NCBI RefSeq assembly: GCF_002795805.1
Contig: NZ_CP018799.1
Coordinates: 2,101,001-2,165,000, forward strand
Length of the DNA stretch: 64,000 nucleotides
Source of the DNA: Mariprofundus aestuarium
GTDB lineage: Bacteria > Pseudomonadota > Zetaproteobacteria > Mariprofundales > Mariprofundaceae
Reading direction: 5' to 3'
The position numbers and the translations under genes were made by a program. The notes below the pieces were generated by a model. It ran no database searches, had not been told where the DNA came from, and worked only from the letters and a program-made list of their open reading frames with translations. Below are positions 38,797 through 48,393 of this stretch, one piece after another; within the stretch, counting starts at the first letter, position 1; each line of letters opens with the position of its first letter.

Positions 38797-39738
38797 TTGA
38801 ACTCAATATTAGATTTGATTGGCAATACGCCCATGGCAACGATACAGCATATCACCAGCCATCTGCCCGGTAATATTCGCATCCATGCCAAGCTTGAGCG
38901 TTTCAACCCCGGCGGTTCGGTCAAGGATCGCCCCGCCTTGTGGATGATCCGGGAAGGGTTGAAAACCGGCCAACTGGACAAGACCAAGGTGATTCTCGAC
39001 TCAACCAGCGGCAATACCGGCATCGCACTAGCGATGATCGGTGCGAGCATGGGCTTTAAAGTACGCCTGGTGATGCCGGGCAATGTATCGGATGAACGCA
39101 AACGCATCTGCCGCGCCTTTGGTGCCGAGTTGATCTTCTCTGACCCGCTTGAAGGTTCGGATGGCTCCATCCTCGATGCACGTAAAATTTATGAAGAGAA
39201 TCCCGACCACTATTTCAAACCGGATCAGTACAACAATCCATCCAATCCTCGCGCCCACGAAGAGTCGACGGGCCCGGAGATCTGGCGCGACACCGAAGGC
39301 AAAGTCACCCACTTCGTCGCCTCGATGGGAACCTCGGGCACACTGGTCGGCACTGGCCGTCACCTGAAACGGATGAACAACAACATCCAGATTATCGCCG
39401 CCGAACCAGACTCCCCGTTCCACGGCATCGAGGGCTTGAAACATATCGAGTCGAGCATCGTACCAGGCGTTTACGATCCAACGGTTTATGATCAGAAGAT
39501 CGGCATCGACACCGACGTGGCCTATAGCTTCACCCAGCGACTGGCCTCTGAAGAGGGCATACTCTGTGGCCAGTCGTGTGGCTGCGCGCTCGCTGCTGCC
39601 CTGAAGGTTGCGGAAAATCTTGCTGAGCAGAACCAGCCGGGCGAGATCGTCGCCATCTTCCCAGACGGTGGTGAGAAATACCTCTCCACGCCGGTCTTTG
39701 CCGGTAGCGACCGCGTCACCTACGCCGAGGGAATCTAA
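38797..39738 (+). CDS. cysM: Cysteine synthase family PLP enzyme (CysM-like)
   Basis: 313 residues from TTG 38797, preceded by AAGGTG; this gives the family start NSILDLIGNTPMATI. An earlier TTG at 38737 lacks a ribosome-binding site. Fold-type II PLP enzyme: PLP Lys in RFNPGGSVKDRPA, substrate loop DSTSGNTGIALAM, phosphate loop MGTSGTLVGTGRHL, and C-terminal SCGCALAAALKVAE. It would make cysteine from O-acetylserine (or O-phosphoserine) and a sulfur donor. Closest in character to CysM; a cystathionine beta-synthase-like role cannot be excluded. Confidence 0.88.
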   Translation: MNSILDLIGNTPMATIQHITSHLPGNIRIHAKLERFNPGGSVKDRPALWMIREGLKTGQLDKTKVILDSTSGNTGIALAMIGASMGFKVRLVMPGNVSDERKRICRAFGAELIFSDPLEGSDGSILDARKIYEENPDHYFKPDQYNNPSNPRAHEESTGPEIWRDTEGKVTHFVASMGTSGTLVGTGRHLKRMNNNIQIIAAEPDSPFHGIEGLKHIESSIVPGVYDPTVYDQKIGIDTDVAYSFTQRLASEEGILCGQSCGCALAAALKVAENLAEQNQPGEIVAIFPDGGEKYLSTPVFAGSDRVTYAEGI

Positions 39739-40010
39739 TCCTCAAATAACAACAGGCTTTCGGCCCCTCATTTAGCTCTGCCATTTGTCCCCAAGGGCAA
39801 TGCATCGCAATCCGCTTGCTTATATTTACTTGTTTGTTAAAACTCCCATATATCTAGAACTTGGACTACACTAAAGAACATCATCTGGTTTTATTCCATG
39901 TCGATATGAAACCGCCAAGACAGGATAAGGTGAAAAGCATGGCGCAGCCCCATTCAAAGTAATGGGCAAACTGTCTGGAAACCAAATTGCGAACGCTCAA
40001 GAGGGAAAGT

Positions 40011-42854
40011 GTGAGTCAGGGTAAACTTCTTATCGTCGATGATGAACAGACCATGCGGAGCACTTCCCGGATCATGCTGGAAGATGCGGGCTTTCAGATT
40101 ATCGAGGCAGAGAGCTACGACCAAGCCATCAACCTTATGGATAGCTCCATTGATGTTGCCCTGCTGGATGTTGTGCTCAAGGAGAAATCCGGCCTCGATA
40201 TTCTGAAATATATTCGCCATCACTTCCCTACCTGCCCGGCCATCATGATCTCAGCTCACGCCAATAAAGAGAATGCCATCGCCGCTCTGCATGAGGGTGC
40301 TGCAGATTATCTTGAAAAGCCGGTGAATCCGCCCCAGCTGATCCATACCATCAAGCACTGGGCCTCCTATCGCACCATGCAACAGGACAATGCGCGCCTG
40401 CAAGATTACATGGCAACGACTGAAGCTTTGCGGGAGAGAGAAGCACACTTTGCCGGCGTTCTGGACATCACGCGTGATGCGATCATCTCTGTAAGCCAGG
40501 ATCAATCTATCCAGATATTCAATAAGGGGGCAGAGAGGGCTTTCGGATACAGGGCCGATGAGGTACTCGGCAAGCCTTTGGATATACTTCTTCCCGAAAC
40601 AGCCACCAAGACTCACCAGAATCACATTCGCGAATTTATAGCAGGGGAGGACACGCGGCGCCCCATGCACGGTTGCCGTGAGGTTCAGGCCCGGCGTAAA
40701 GACGGCACACTTTTTTCTGCTGATGCCACCATATCAAAGCTAAGCACAGAACATGGAATAACATGCACCGCAATGTTGCGCGACATCACCGAGCGTAAAC
40801 GCACGGAGTCCGAATTATTGGAAAGCGAAGCGCGTTTTAGCCAGTTATTCGAACGGCACAATGACATCATGCTACTGATTGATCATCAATCCGGCAGCAT
40901 CGTTGATGCAAACCCTTCCGCAGCCGAGTTTTATGGCTACCCACTGAAAACTTTGCGTGGCATGAACGTAAGCCAGATCAATGCGCAACCTGAGTCATTA
41001 ATCCATCCACTTAGACAGCTAGCCATTGCTGGAGAGAAGAGCGAGTTTGTCTTAGAGCATCGTCTGGCTGATGGTAGCGTGCGCACGGTAGAAGCGCGCA
41101 TTTCAACGGTAAACCACAACGGAAAGAGTTTGTTTTTTTCGATCATTCATGACATCACCGAACGCAAAGAAACCGAGACTGAACTTCATATCGCCGCCAC
41201 TGCTTTCGAGTCGCAGGAAAGCCTGATGATCACCGATGCCAATGGTATGGTCCTGAGGGTCAATAATGCATTTACCGAGTGCACCGGCTATACGGCCGAG
41301 GAGATAGTGGGGCAGACACCGAAAATACTTAAGTCTGGCCGCCACGATGCGGCCTTTTATGCCGCAATGTGGGACTCCATCAACCGCACGGGCTCATGGC
41401 AGGGTGAAATCTGGGACCGTCGAAAAAATGGTGATATATACCCCAAGTGGCTCAGCATCTCGGCCGTTACGGGTGAAAATGGCAACGTCACCCACTATGT
41501 CGGATCACACATCGACATCACTGAGCGCAAGGCGGCAGAGGAGGAGATTAAAAATCTGGCGCTCTATGACCCCCTCACCAACCTCCTCAACCGACGCTCC
41601 CTGCGTGAGAGGCTCAGGCAGGCATTGGCTTCAAGTAGGCGTAGCACCAAGGAAGGTGCACTGCTGTTCATCGACCTGGATAATTTTAAGAACCTCAACG
41701 ACACCCTCGGCCATAATATCGGTGACCTGCTGCTGCAACAGGTTGCCCTGCGTCTACTCTCCTGCGTGCGTGAAAATGATACTGTAGCCCGCTTGGGCGG
41801 TGATGAGTTTGTAGTGTTGCTGGAGGATCTGAGCAGTCAACCCATGGAAGCCGCAGCGCAAACGGAAGCCGTTGGCGAGAAAATTCTCGCCACGCTCAGC
41901 CAGCCTTACCAGCTTGCATCGAAGGAGTGTCGCAGCACCCCCAGTATCGGTGCAGCCCTATTCGACTCCAGCACACTGGAAATGGATGAGCTCTTCAAAC
42001 ATGCCGATATTGCCATGTATCAGGCCAAGAAAGCCGGCCGCAATACCATGCGCTTCTTCGACCCTGAGATGCAGAGGGAGATCAACACCCGTGCAGCTAT
42101 CGAAAGCGAATTGCACACCGCACTTGAGAAGCAGCAATTCCAGCTACATTACCAAATCCAGGTGGATAATTATAGCCGACCACTTGGAGCAGAGGTATTG
42201 ATTCGCTGGATGCACCCGGAGCGTGGCTTAGTCTCCCCCCTGCAGTTCATTCCGCTGGCGGAAGAGACCGGACTGATTCTACCCATAGGGCAATGGGTAC
42301 TGGATACTGCTTGTGCCCAGATCAAGAGATGGGAGCAAGATACCCGCAGAAGCAACCTTGTTCTGGCGGTGAATGTGAGCGCTAAGCAATTCCACCAGGC
42401 TGATTTCGTGGCTCAAGTGCAGGAAGCCATGCAACGCCATGCTATTAAACCGACGCGACTCAAGCTGGAGCTGACCGAAAGCATGTTGCATGAGAACATT
42501 GAAGAAACCATTGCCAAAATGAATGAGTTGAATGAGATCGGCATCCACTTCTCACTGGATGACTTCGGCACCGGTTATTCATCCCTGCAATATCTCAAGA
42601 AGTTGCCGCTTGATCAGCTCAAGATCGACCAGTCTTTTGTACGCGACCTCGCAACAGATCAGAGCGACAAAGCGATTGTAGGCACCATCATTGCCATGGC
42701 ACATAGCATGGAGCTGGATGCCATTGCCGAAGGGGTGGAGACCGAAGAGCAACGACAACTCCTCATGAGCTGTGGTTGCACTCACTATCAGGGATATCTG
42801 TTCGGCAGGCCGGTACCGATTGAGCAGTTCGAGGCACAACTGCCACAAAGCTGA
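40011..42854 (+). CDS. REC-PAS-PAS-PAS-GGDEF-EAL cyclic-di-GMP protein
   Basis: 947 residues from GTG 40011, 5 bases after GAGGG; a TTG at 39987 is less likely. Receiver at residues 4-115 (LLIVDDEQTMR; phospho-Asp in VALLDVVLKEKSG), three PAS/PAC units (about 145-255, 270-385, 395-510), GGDEF near residue 596 intact as RLGGDEFVVL, and an EAL domain whose signature reads EVLIRWMHPE with the later catalytic DDFGTGYSSLQYLKKL. Both cyclase and phosphodiesterase sites look usable, so net activity cannot be predicted. No membrane segment: a cytosolic response regulator without an adjacent co-directional kinase, though the hybrid kinase across the terminator could signal to it. Confidence 0.92.
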   Translation: MSQGKLLIVDDEQTMRSTSRIMLEDAGFQIIEAESYDQAINLMDSSIDVALLDVVLKEKSGLDILKYIRHHFPTCPAIMISAHANKENAIAALHEGAADYLEKPVNPPQLIHTIKHWASYRTMQQDNARLQDYMATTEALREREAHFAGVLDITRDAIISVSQDQSIQIFNKGAERAFGYRADEVLGKPLDILLPETATKTHQNHIREFIAGEDTRRPMHGCREVQARRKDGTLFSADATISKLSTEHGITCTAMLRDITERKRTESELLESEARFSQLFERHNDIMLLIDHQSGSIVDANPSAAEFYGYPLKTLRGMNVSQINAQPESLIHPLRQLAIAGEKSEFVLEHRLADGSVRTVEARISTVNHNGKSLFFSIIHDITERKETETELHIAATAFESQESLMITDANGMVLRVNNAFTECTGYTAEEIVGQTPKILKSGRHDAAFYAAMWDSINRTGSWQGEIWDRRKNGDIYPKWLSISAVTGENGNVTHYVGSHIDITERKAAEEEIKNLALYDPLTNLLNRRSLRERLRQALASSRRSTKEGALLFIDLDNFKNLNDTLGHNIGDLLLQQVALRLLSCVRENDTVARLGGDEFVVLLEDLSSQPMEAAAQTEAVGEKILATLSQPYQLASKECRSTPSIGAALFDSSTLEMDELFKHADIAMYQAKKAGRNTMRFFDPEMQREINTRAAIESELHTALEKQQFQLHYQIQVDNYSRPLGAEVLIRWMHPERGLVSPLQFIPLAEETGLILPIGQWVLDTACAQIKRWEQDTRRSNLVLAVNVSAKQFHQADFVAQVQEAMQRHAIKPTRLKLELTESMLHENIEETIAKMNELNEIGIHFSLDDFGTGYSSLQYLKKLPLDQLKIDQSFVRDLATDQSDKAIVGTIIAMAHSMELDAIAEGVETEEQRQLLMSCGCTHYQGYLFGRPVPIEQFEAQLPQS

Positions 42855-42885
42855 TCACTGTTGAAATCGTCACATCACAAATAAA

Positions 42886-42913
42886 GGGCCTCGAATGCGG
42901 CCCGCTGTTTTTT
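42886..42913 (+). terminator. Intrinsic terminator after the EAL gene
   Basis: GGGCC/GGCCC arms at 42886-42890 and 42899-42903 followed by GCTGTTTTTT. On the other strand the same stem is followed by TTTATTT, so it may also serve the convergent kinase gene ending at 42917. Confidence 0.75.
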
Positions 42914-42916
42914 GTG

Positions 42917-45073
42917 TTATGCGTTAAATCGAATGATCCGCTTCTTGACCTGCTCATGGATTAGCTGACTCATGATCGCAGGTTTGTATGGTTTATAAAT
43001 GACAGGTGCATTGATCGTATTGGTATCACCATCCAGAGCCTCTTGCATATCATAACCAGTAGAGAGAATAATCTTTGCGTCGGATCTCTTTTTCAGAATC
43101 TGCCTTGCTGCCTTCATGCCTGTTAAGCCCGGCATCACCAAATCCAGAATCACGACGCTGATTTCATCGGCGTGCCTATCAAACATCTCCACAGCTTCCA
43201 GACCATCATTGGCAATAAGAACATTGTAGCCAAAAGAGCCGATAATCTCGCTATGCGGTAGCAGCAGATGCTTTTCATCATCTGCAATAAGTATGGTTTC
43301 TCCATTACCTGCACATATCTCTTCAGCTTCAATCACCATTTCAGTTTGTGTCTTAAAATCAATGGGGAGGCAAATCTTAAACTCTGATCCCTTCCCGACT
43401 TCGCTGCTTACAGACAGTAAGCCTCCGACTTGTTTAATGGCACCATAAGCCATGGAAAGGCCAAGTCCGGTTCCTTCATCGGCAATCTTTGTGGTAAAGA
43501 AAGGTTCAAAAATCTTGTCCATCACCTCTTTTGGCATGCCACTGCCATTATCTTTAATGGAAAGACAGATATATTTTTCATCTGTCATCTGGTGATTTAA
43601 ACGCATGATAGACTCACTGTTATCAATTATCCTGACTTCCAGCGTAATTCTCGGGCTCTCAACACCTTTTAGTGCATGACGGGCATTGTTGATAAGATTG
43701 ATCAAAATCTGCTCAACCTGTGTTTCATTCCAATACACATACAGCTCTTTCTCATAAGAGATGCATTCGAGTGTTATTGTGGCAGGAATCATTGAGCTGG
43801 CCATATTACATGCATTTTGAATACAGTGGTTCAGCTCTACAGAATTCATCAACACCGCATCATTACGAGCATAACTCAATATTTGCCGTATATGGGAAGC
43901 AGCCTTATCGCAAACCTCCTGAATTACCGATGTGCGCTTAAGCACCTTTTGCTGATCATCAGGTGACTGCTGCAACAGATATATGTTCCCAGAAATTGCC
44001 GTGAGAGCATTATTGAAATCATGGGCCATACCGCCGGCAAGTGTTCCAACTGCCTCCAACTTTTGTGCCTGAAAGAGGTGTTTTTCCAGCTCCTTGTATT
44101 CACTCATATCGCGCTGATTCGCTACAAAGTGCGTAATCACGCCTGCGGAATCAAAGATTGGCGCTATCGTCATGAGTGCCGGATACAGTGAACCATCTTT
44201 TTTTCGGTTAATTAGTTCACCACTCCAAACCTCTCCACGGGTAATCGTGCCCCACAGGTTTTCATAAAATGGTCTGTTCTGCTTACCGCTACTTATCATG
44301 GATGGTTTGTTGCCAAGCGTCTCCTGCGCTGAGTACCCCGTCATCCGGCAGAAGGCATCATTTACAAACTCTATAACACCACCCCTATTGGCGATAATTG
44401 CAGCCTCTCCGGAACGCTCCAGTGCCTGCGCAAGCTTCGTGGCCTGCTGCAGCGCCAAAGCCTGTGATTGATTGCTTCGTCTTAGCAGTAAAAGCAGAGC
44501 TCCAAATCCAAATCCGCTCATCCCAAACAACACAATAAAAATATCGCGCTGTTGCTCTATACTAATGGAAACACCTTCATGCACTTGTTCATCAATGCGG
44601 TTGGCAATAGCTTCTACACTCGAAAACAGATGATCATGCGCGAAGTCTTCATCGGCATCCCGATTTAAAATGGCATGGTTCTTATCAAGGTAACCGGACA
44701 GATCTGCAAGACTCAGCTTCAGCCTGTTAATGGAGTCATGTGACAGAGGGCTCTCAGAGACATATCCGGAAACTCGCCCCATATGTGCCTTCTCACCATA
44801 CAAAAAAGAAGCACTCTCATTAATTTTACCTACCAATGAGGCTACAAAATCTCTATCTAAAGGTGACTGGGATACCTCTGTCTCTTCATGAATCAGGTAG
44901 TGGGATTGCGACAGCACCAACCTGAGCTGCATGATCTTATCAACCAGCAGTGTTTTACTCTCTAAGAGTTGCTGCCCCGAGTGATGGGTCCACGCCATCA
45001 CCAGCAAAACGCCAGCCACGAGTAACCCCAACATCATAGCCGGCTTGTTATTGGCTAGCCCTTCTGCACTCAT
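42917..45073 (-). CDS. Hybrid sensor histidine kinase (periplasmic helical sensor, PAS, HisKA, HATPase, REC)
   Basis: 718 residues. Membrane segments at about 10-30 and 178-198 enclose a mostly helical periplasmic sensor. A PAS domain (about 215-330, RSGEAAIIANRGGVIEFVND) leads to HisKA with His near residue 350 in LAGGMAHDFNNALTAISG, HATPase (KDNGSGMPKEVMDKIFEPFF, GTGLGLSMAYGA) and a receiver (TILIADDEKHLLLP; phospho-Asp in VVILDLVMPG near 641). It is transcribed divergently from the LuxR-type regulator, a natural candidate partner, though that regulator's receiver is degenerate. Confidence 0.92.
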   Translation of the reverse strand: MSAEGLANNKPAMMLGLLVAGVLLVMAWTHHSGQQLLESKTLLVDKIMQLRLVLSQSHYLIHEETEVSQSPLDRDFVASLVGKINESASFLYGEKAHMGRVSGYVSESPLSHDSINRLKLSLADLSGYLDKNHAILNRDADEDFAHDHLFSSVEAIANRIDEQVHEGVSISIEQQRDIFIVLFGMSGFGFGALLLLLRRSNQSQALALQQATKLAQALERSGEAAIIANRGGVIEFVNDAFCRMTGYSAQETLGNKPSMISSGKQNRPFYENLWGTITRGEVWSGELINRKKDGSLYPALMTIAPIFDSAGVITHFVANQRDMSEYKELEKHLFQAQKLEAVGTLAGGMAHDFNNALTAISGNIYLLQQSPDDQQKVLKRTSVIQEVCDKAASHIRQILSYARNDAVLMNSVELNHCIQNACNMASSMIPATITLECISYEKELYVYWNETQVEQILINLINNARHALKGVESPRITLEVRIIDNSESIMRLNHQMTDEKYICLSIKDNGSGMPKEVMDKIFEPFFTTKIADEGTGLGLSMAYGAIKQVGGLLSVSSEVGKGSEFKICLPIDFKTQTEMVIEAEEICAGNGETILIADDEKHLLLPHSEIIGSFGYNVLIANDGLEAVEMFDRHADEISVVILDLVMPGLTGMKAARQILKKRSDAKIILSTGYDMQEALDGDTNTINAPVIYKPYKPAIMSQLIHEQVKKRIIRFNA

Positions 45074-45170
45074 GTTTTCACGCAGAAATATTAGTTAAAT
45101 CAAGTATATAGCACACATTTCCTCTCCAACGACTTCGTTATTAATAGACCATCCTGCCCTCTAATAATAT

Positions 45171-45191
45171 AGGAGAAACTCCTCTTCTCCT
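45171..45191 (+). promoter_or_regulatory. Small alternative hairpins upstream of the LuxR-type gene
   Basis: AGGAGAA (45171-45177) can pair either with the near CTCCT (45179-45183) or with TTCTCCT (45185-45191). The site is upstream of the predicted promoter, so it is more likely a DNA-level palindrome or operator than an attenuator. Support is limited to base pairing. Confidence 0.3.
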
Positions 45192-45200
45192 TTGAATGAC

Positions 45201-45229
45201 TTCATATAGTTATTTGAATTACGCATAAT
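45201..45229 (+). promoter_or_regulatory. Predicted sigma-70 promoter of the LuxR-type gene
   Basis: TTCATA at 45201-45206 and CATAAT at 45224-45229, separated by 17 bp, match the -35 and -10 consensus in four and five of six positions. The implied transcript would begin near 45236 and include the poly-G tract in its leader. Confidence 0.5.
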
Positions 45230-45272
45230 GTTCGTTTAATTCATATTATTTTTAGGTGGTTGCAATCAAATC

Positions 45273-45287
45273 GGGGGGGGGGGGGGG
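45273..45287 (+). repeat. Fifteen-G homopolymer at the ribosome-binding position
   Basis: Fifteen consecutive G residues end 4 bases before the ATG at 45292. They occupy the place of the Shine-Dalgarno sequence and can pair with the CCUCC anti-SD with one G-U wobble. Tracts of this length slip readily during replication, so length variants are expected within a population and the assembled length is uncertain. Confidence 0.85.
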
Positions 45288-45291
45288 TCAA

Positions 45292-45933
45292 ATGGAGAGG
45301 TATCATATTCAGCTTATCAGTGAATCAAGCCTGATTCGTCATGGTTTGCTTTGCCTGCTGAATAAAGAACAGGGCTTCAGCCTGATGCCTCAAGTAAAAT
45401 GCTCACCGCCAAGCTGCTATAAGGCTTGTAGCACCCGCGAAACCGATTTGATTATCATGGACATCACTTCTGGTACACACAGCTGTATTGATTGCATCCG
45501 TCAGATTGCCAAACGTCATCCAAAGGTAAATATTCTGGTTCTTATTTGGCAGGAGCACTATTCGTTTGTTAATGAAGCGATTAATAATGGTGCCAAAGGG
45601 GTGCTTTCGATGGAAGCAGACCCGCCATTGTTCATAGAGGCCATACAAACAGTTGCAGCAGGCAGGCAGTTCATTGAACCCAGCCTGACACAGGCTATCG
45701 CAGAGGTGCCTTATCGTAATGTCTCCAATCCATTTGATCTGCTTTCGCCAAGGGAAAAAACGGTGCTGCTATTGATACTAAAAGGTCAAGACACCGTCAG
45801 CTGTGCTAGCAGGTTGCTCATCAGCAAAAAGACAGTTGCCAATCATTATACCCGAATCAAGAAAAAACTGGCTGTTAATGATTTGGGCCAACTTACACTC
45901 TTGGCGATCCGCCACAAATTCATACTCCCTTAG
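45292..45933 (+). CDS. LuxR-type transcriptional regulator with degenerate receiver
   Basis: 213 residues from ATG 45292. An upstream in-frame GTG (45256) would translate the poly-G tract as glycines but lacks its own ribosome-binding site. The N-terminal half has the receiver fold: the usual phospho-Asp position is kept (LIIMDITSG), but the acidic pair near the N-terminus is replaced (QLISESSLIRHG) and the conserved Lys is lost (NGAKGVLSMEAD). The C-terminal helix-turn-helix (LSPREKTVLLLILKGQDT, LLISKKTVANHYTRIKKKL) is typical of NarL/FixJ. It probably binds DNA without ordinary phosphorylation control. The 15-G tract could switch or tune its translation. Confidence 0.87.
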   Translation: MERYHIQLISESSLIRHGLLCLLNKEQGFSLMPQVKCSPPSCYKACSTRETDLIIMDITSGTHSCIDCIRQIAKRHPKVNILVLIWQEHYSFVNEAINNGAKGVLSMEADPPLFIEAIQTVAAGRQFIEPSLTQAIAEVPYRNVSNPFDLLSPREKTVLLLILKGQDTVSCASRLLISKKTVANHYTRIKKKLAVNDLGQLTLLAIRHKFILP

Positions 45934-45996
45934 CAGGGCTCGCTTATCATTAGAGCTGATCCGGAGAGCATGCTGAGAAGCACATGAACAATCACT

Positions 45997-46023
45997 AAAA
46001 AAGGCCGCATTTGCGGCCTTTTT
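45997..46023. terminator. Bidirectional terminator between the LuxR-type gene and hisS
   Basis: AAAAAAGGCCGCA and TGCGGCCTTTTT form an 8-bp GC stem with a TT loop and A/T tracts on both sides. It can end transcripts from the left (LuxR-type gene) and from the right (hisS operon). Confidence 0.9.
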
Positions 46024-46047
46024 CCTATTTTCCCCTTCCCGGGAAAC

Positions 46048-47289
46048 TCAGGCGGAAACTACCCGCACAACCTCATCGAGTGCCAGCAACTGCTGTTCGC
46101 CACTGGCCATATCCTTCAGTGCAATCTTACCTGCTTGCATCTCGTCACCACCAATCACAGCAACAAAACGGACCGATTCACGATCAGCCATCTTAAACTG
46201 GCGTTTAGCCGCTCCGCCTCCGCAATGCACAACAGAGAGCCCTGCAGCCCGTAGACCTGCAGCCTGCATAAGCGAGTAGTTCACCACCTCTGAACCGAGC
46301 GCAACGACAGCAACATCTGGACCACCCTCTTCACGATCATCCAGCAGCATCGCCAACCGCTCCAGTCCTGCCGCGAAACCGATGGCAGGGGTGGCCGGGC
46401 CACCAAGGCTCTCAACCAGACCGTCATAACGGCCTCCGGCCAGAACCGTGCCCTGCGCGCCCAACTTGTCGGTAACAAACTCAAAAGCGGTGCGATTATA
46501 GTAATCCAAACCGCGTACAATGCGGGCATTGATCTGATACGGCACACCCAATGCAGCCAACCCCTGCTTCAGGCCATCGAAGTGAGACTCGCACCCTTCG
46601 CAAAGGTGATGCACCATCTCCGGTGCATCGGTCAGCGCCGCCTGACAGGAGGCCACCTTACAATCAAGAACACGCATCGGGTTCTTGGCTATACGCTCAT
46701 TACAGGTTACACAAAGCTGCTCTTTTTTTGCTTTCAGATACTCAACCAGTCTGTTGCGGTAACCCGGCCTGCACTCCTGACAACCCAGCGAATTGATCTC
46801 AAGCCTAAGGCCTGCAATCCCCAGCTCGGACAAGAATGAGTGGGCCATCGCCAGCACTTCAATATCCTCAAGCGGCCCCTGCACTCCAAACATCTCCATG
46901 CCGATCTGCTGAAACTGCCTTAAACGCCCCTTCTGCGGCCGCTCACGACGAAACATAGGGCCGATATAATACCAGCGCTGAGCACCCGCACGGGTCAAAC
47001 CACCCTGTAGATAGGCACGCACCGCACCGGCAGTTCCTTCCGGACGCAGACAGATATTATCTCCGCCCTGATCTTCAAAGCTGTACATCTCTTTGGATAC
47101 AATATCGGTCGCCTCACCAATAGAGCGTTTAAACAGCTCGGTCGGCTCCAATATTGGCATGCGCACCTCGGAACAGGCGTAGGTTGCAAACGTTTCATGT
47201 GCTGCAGCCTCTACTCGCTGCCAAAGCCGCACCTCAGCTGGCAGGCCATCGTGGATGCCGCGAATACTCTGTAAACTTTTTCCACTCAT
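46048..47289 (-). CDS. hisS: Histidyl-tRNA synthetase
   Basis: 413 residues. Class II: motif 2 WYYIGPMFRRERPQKGRLRQ, histidine loops LVRGLDYYNRTAFEF, and motif 3 in GFAAGLERLAMLL. The C-terminal anticodon-binding domain (DVAVVALGSEVVNYSLMQAA) is complete, so this is the real synthetase and not HisZ. It has a CxxC-rich insertion (LCVTCNERIAKNPMRVLDCK) typical of the family. Starts 2 bp after the ispG stop. Confidence 0.97.
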   Translation of the reverse strand: MSGKSLQSIRGIHDGLPAEVRLWQRVEAAAHETFATYACSEVRMPILEPTELFKRSIGEATDIVSKEMYSFEDQGGDNICLRPEGTAGAVRAYLQGGLTRAGAQRWYYIGPMFRRERPQKGRLRQFQQIGMEMFGVQGPLEDIEVLAMAHSFLSELGIAGLRLEINSLGCQECRPGYRNRLVEYLKAKKEQLCVTCNERIAKNPMRVLDCKVASCQAALTDAPEMVHHLCEGCESHFDGLKQGLAALGVPYQINARIVRGLDYYNRTAFEFVTDKLGAQGTVLAGGRYDGLVESLGGPATPAIGFAAGLERLAMLLDDREEGGPDVAVVALGSEVVNYSLMQAAGLRAAGLSVVHCGGGAAKRQFKMADRESVRFVAVIGGDEMQAGKIALKDMASGEQQLLALDEVVRVVSA

Positions 47290-47291
47290 TG

Positions 47292-48392
47292 TTATTCCTT
47301 TTCCTGCTCGGCCCTTTTTTCCGCAGCCCGCCTCTCGATATCTTCAACCAGAATATCGAGGATCTGATCCTGTTTAATCTTTTCTGATTTCTCGCCATCA
47401 CGGTAGAGCATGTGCACCGGATAACCTCCGGTAATACCAACCTCGGCCTCTTTCGCTTCACCCGGCCCGTTCACCACGCAGCCGATCACAGCGACATCAA
47501 TATTCTCATGGATATGCGCCACCCGCTTCTCCAGTTCCGCCACAGTCTGGATCACATTAAATTTCTGGCGAGCGCAACTTGGGCAGGCGATCAGGTTGAC
47601 GCCGCGATGGCGAAGGCCGAGTGATTTGAGAATCTCAAAACCGACGCGAACCTCCTCTTCAGGTTCAGCCGCCAGTGAGACGCGAATGGTATCACCGATG
47701 CCATCAGCCAGCAGCAGGCCCAACCCCACGGATGATTTAACCGTACCGCCAAACAGGCTACCTGACTCCGTGATTCCCAGGTGCAGCGGATAATCGACCT
47801 GCGCAGCCAGCTTTCTATAGGCGGCCACTGTCATGGGAATGTTACTCGCTTTAAGTGACACTTTAATATCAGAGAAATTCATCTCTTCGAGAATATGGAT
47901 ATGACGCAGTGCCGACTCAACCATCGCATCAGCACACGGCTCGCCATACTTCTCATTCAGCTCTTTCTCGAGCGATCCGGCGTTCACCCCGATACGGATT
48001 GAGATGCCGCGCTCAGCTGCTGCCTTTACAACACGCTCGACGCGGTCGCGTGAACCAATGTTACCGGGATTCAGGCGCAATCCATGCACACCCGCATCAA
48101 GTGAAGCCAGCGCCATTTTATAACTGAAGTGGATATCGGCGATGATCGGCACTGATGTCTGTGCAATAATCTCGGGCATCGCTGCGGCTGACTCAGGATC
48201 AGGAACCGAAATTCGCACGATATCGGCACCGGCCTGCTCTAGGCGGTGAACCTGGGCTACCGTGGCATCAATATCGGTGGTCAGCGTATTGGTCATCGAC
48301 TGCACGGCAATCGGCGCATCACCGCCTACCTGCACACTGCCAACATGAACTGCCCTAGTTTTTCTTCTGGATTGTACGATCTGATCCCGCAT
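47292..48392 (-). CDS. ispG: 4-hydroxy-3-methylbut-2-enyl diphosphate synthase
   Basis: 366 residues. TIM-barrel N-terminal domain ([20 protein letters not shown]) and C-terminal 4Fe-4S domain with the three cysteine ligands in [10 protein letters not shown] and [20 protein letters not shown]. It converts MEcPP to HMBPP in the MEP isoprenoid pathway with reduced ferredoxin or flavodoxin. It is 1 bp from the upstream lipoprotein gene, so both are probably on one message. Confidence 0.97.
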   Translation of the reverse strand: MRDQIVQSRRKTRAVHVGSVQVGGDAPIAVQSMTNTLTTDIDATVAQVHRLEQAGADIVRISVPDPESAAAMPEIIAQTSVPIIADIHFSYKMALASLDAGVHGLRLNPGNIGSRDRVERVVKAAAERGISIRIGVNAGSLEKELNEKYGEPCADAMVESALRHIHILEEMNFSDIKVSLKASNIPMTVAAYRKLAAQVDYPLHLGITESGSLFGGTVKSSVGLGLLLADGIGDTIRVSLAAEPEEEVRVGFEILKSLGLRHRGVNLIACPSCARQKFNVIQTVAELEKRVAHIHENIDVAVIGCVVNGPGEAKEAEVGITGGYPVHMLYRDGEKSEKIKQDQILDILVEDIERRAAEKRAEQEKE

Positions 48393-48393
48393 C

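Noticed and set aside
39906-39962. Short open frame of 18 codons before the EAL gene
   Set aside because: No clear ribosome-binding site or conserved character; it may be noise in the leader region.
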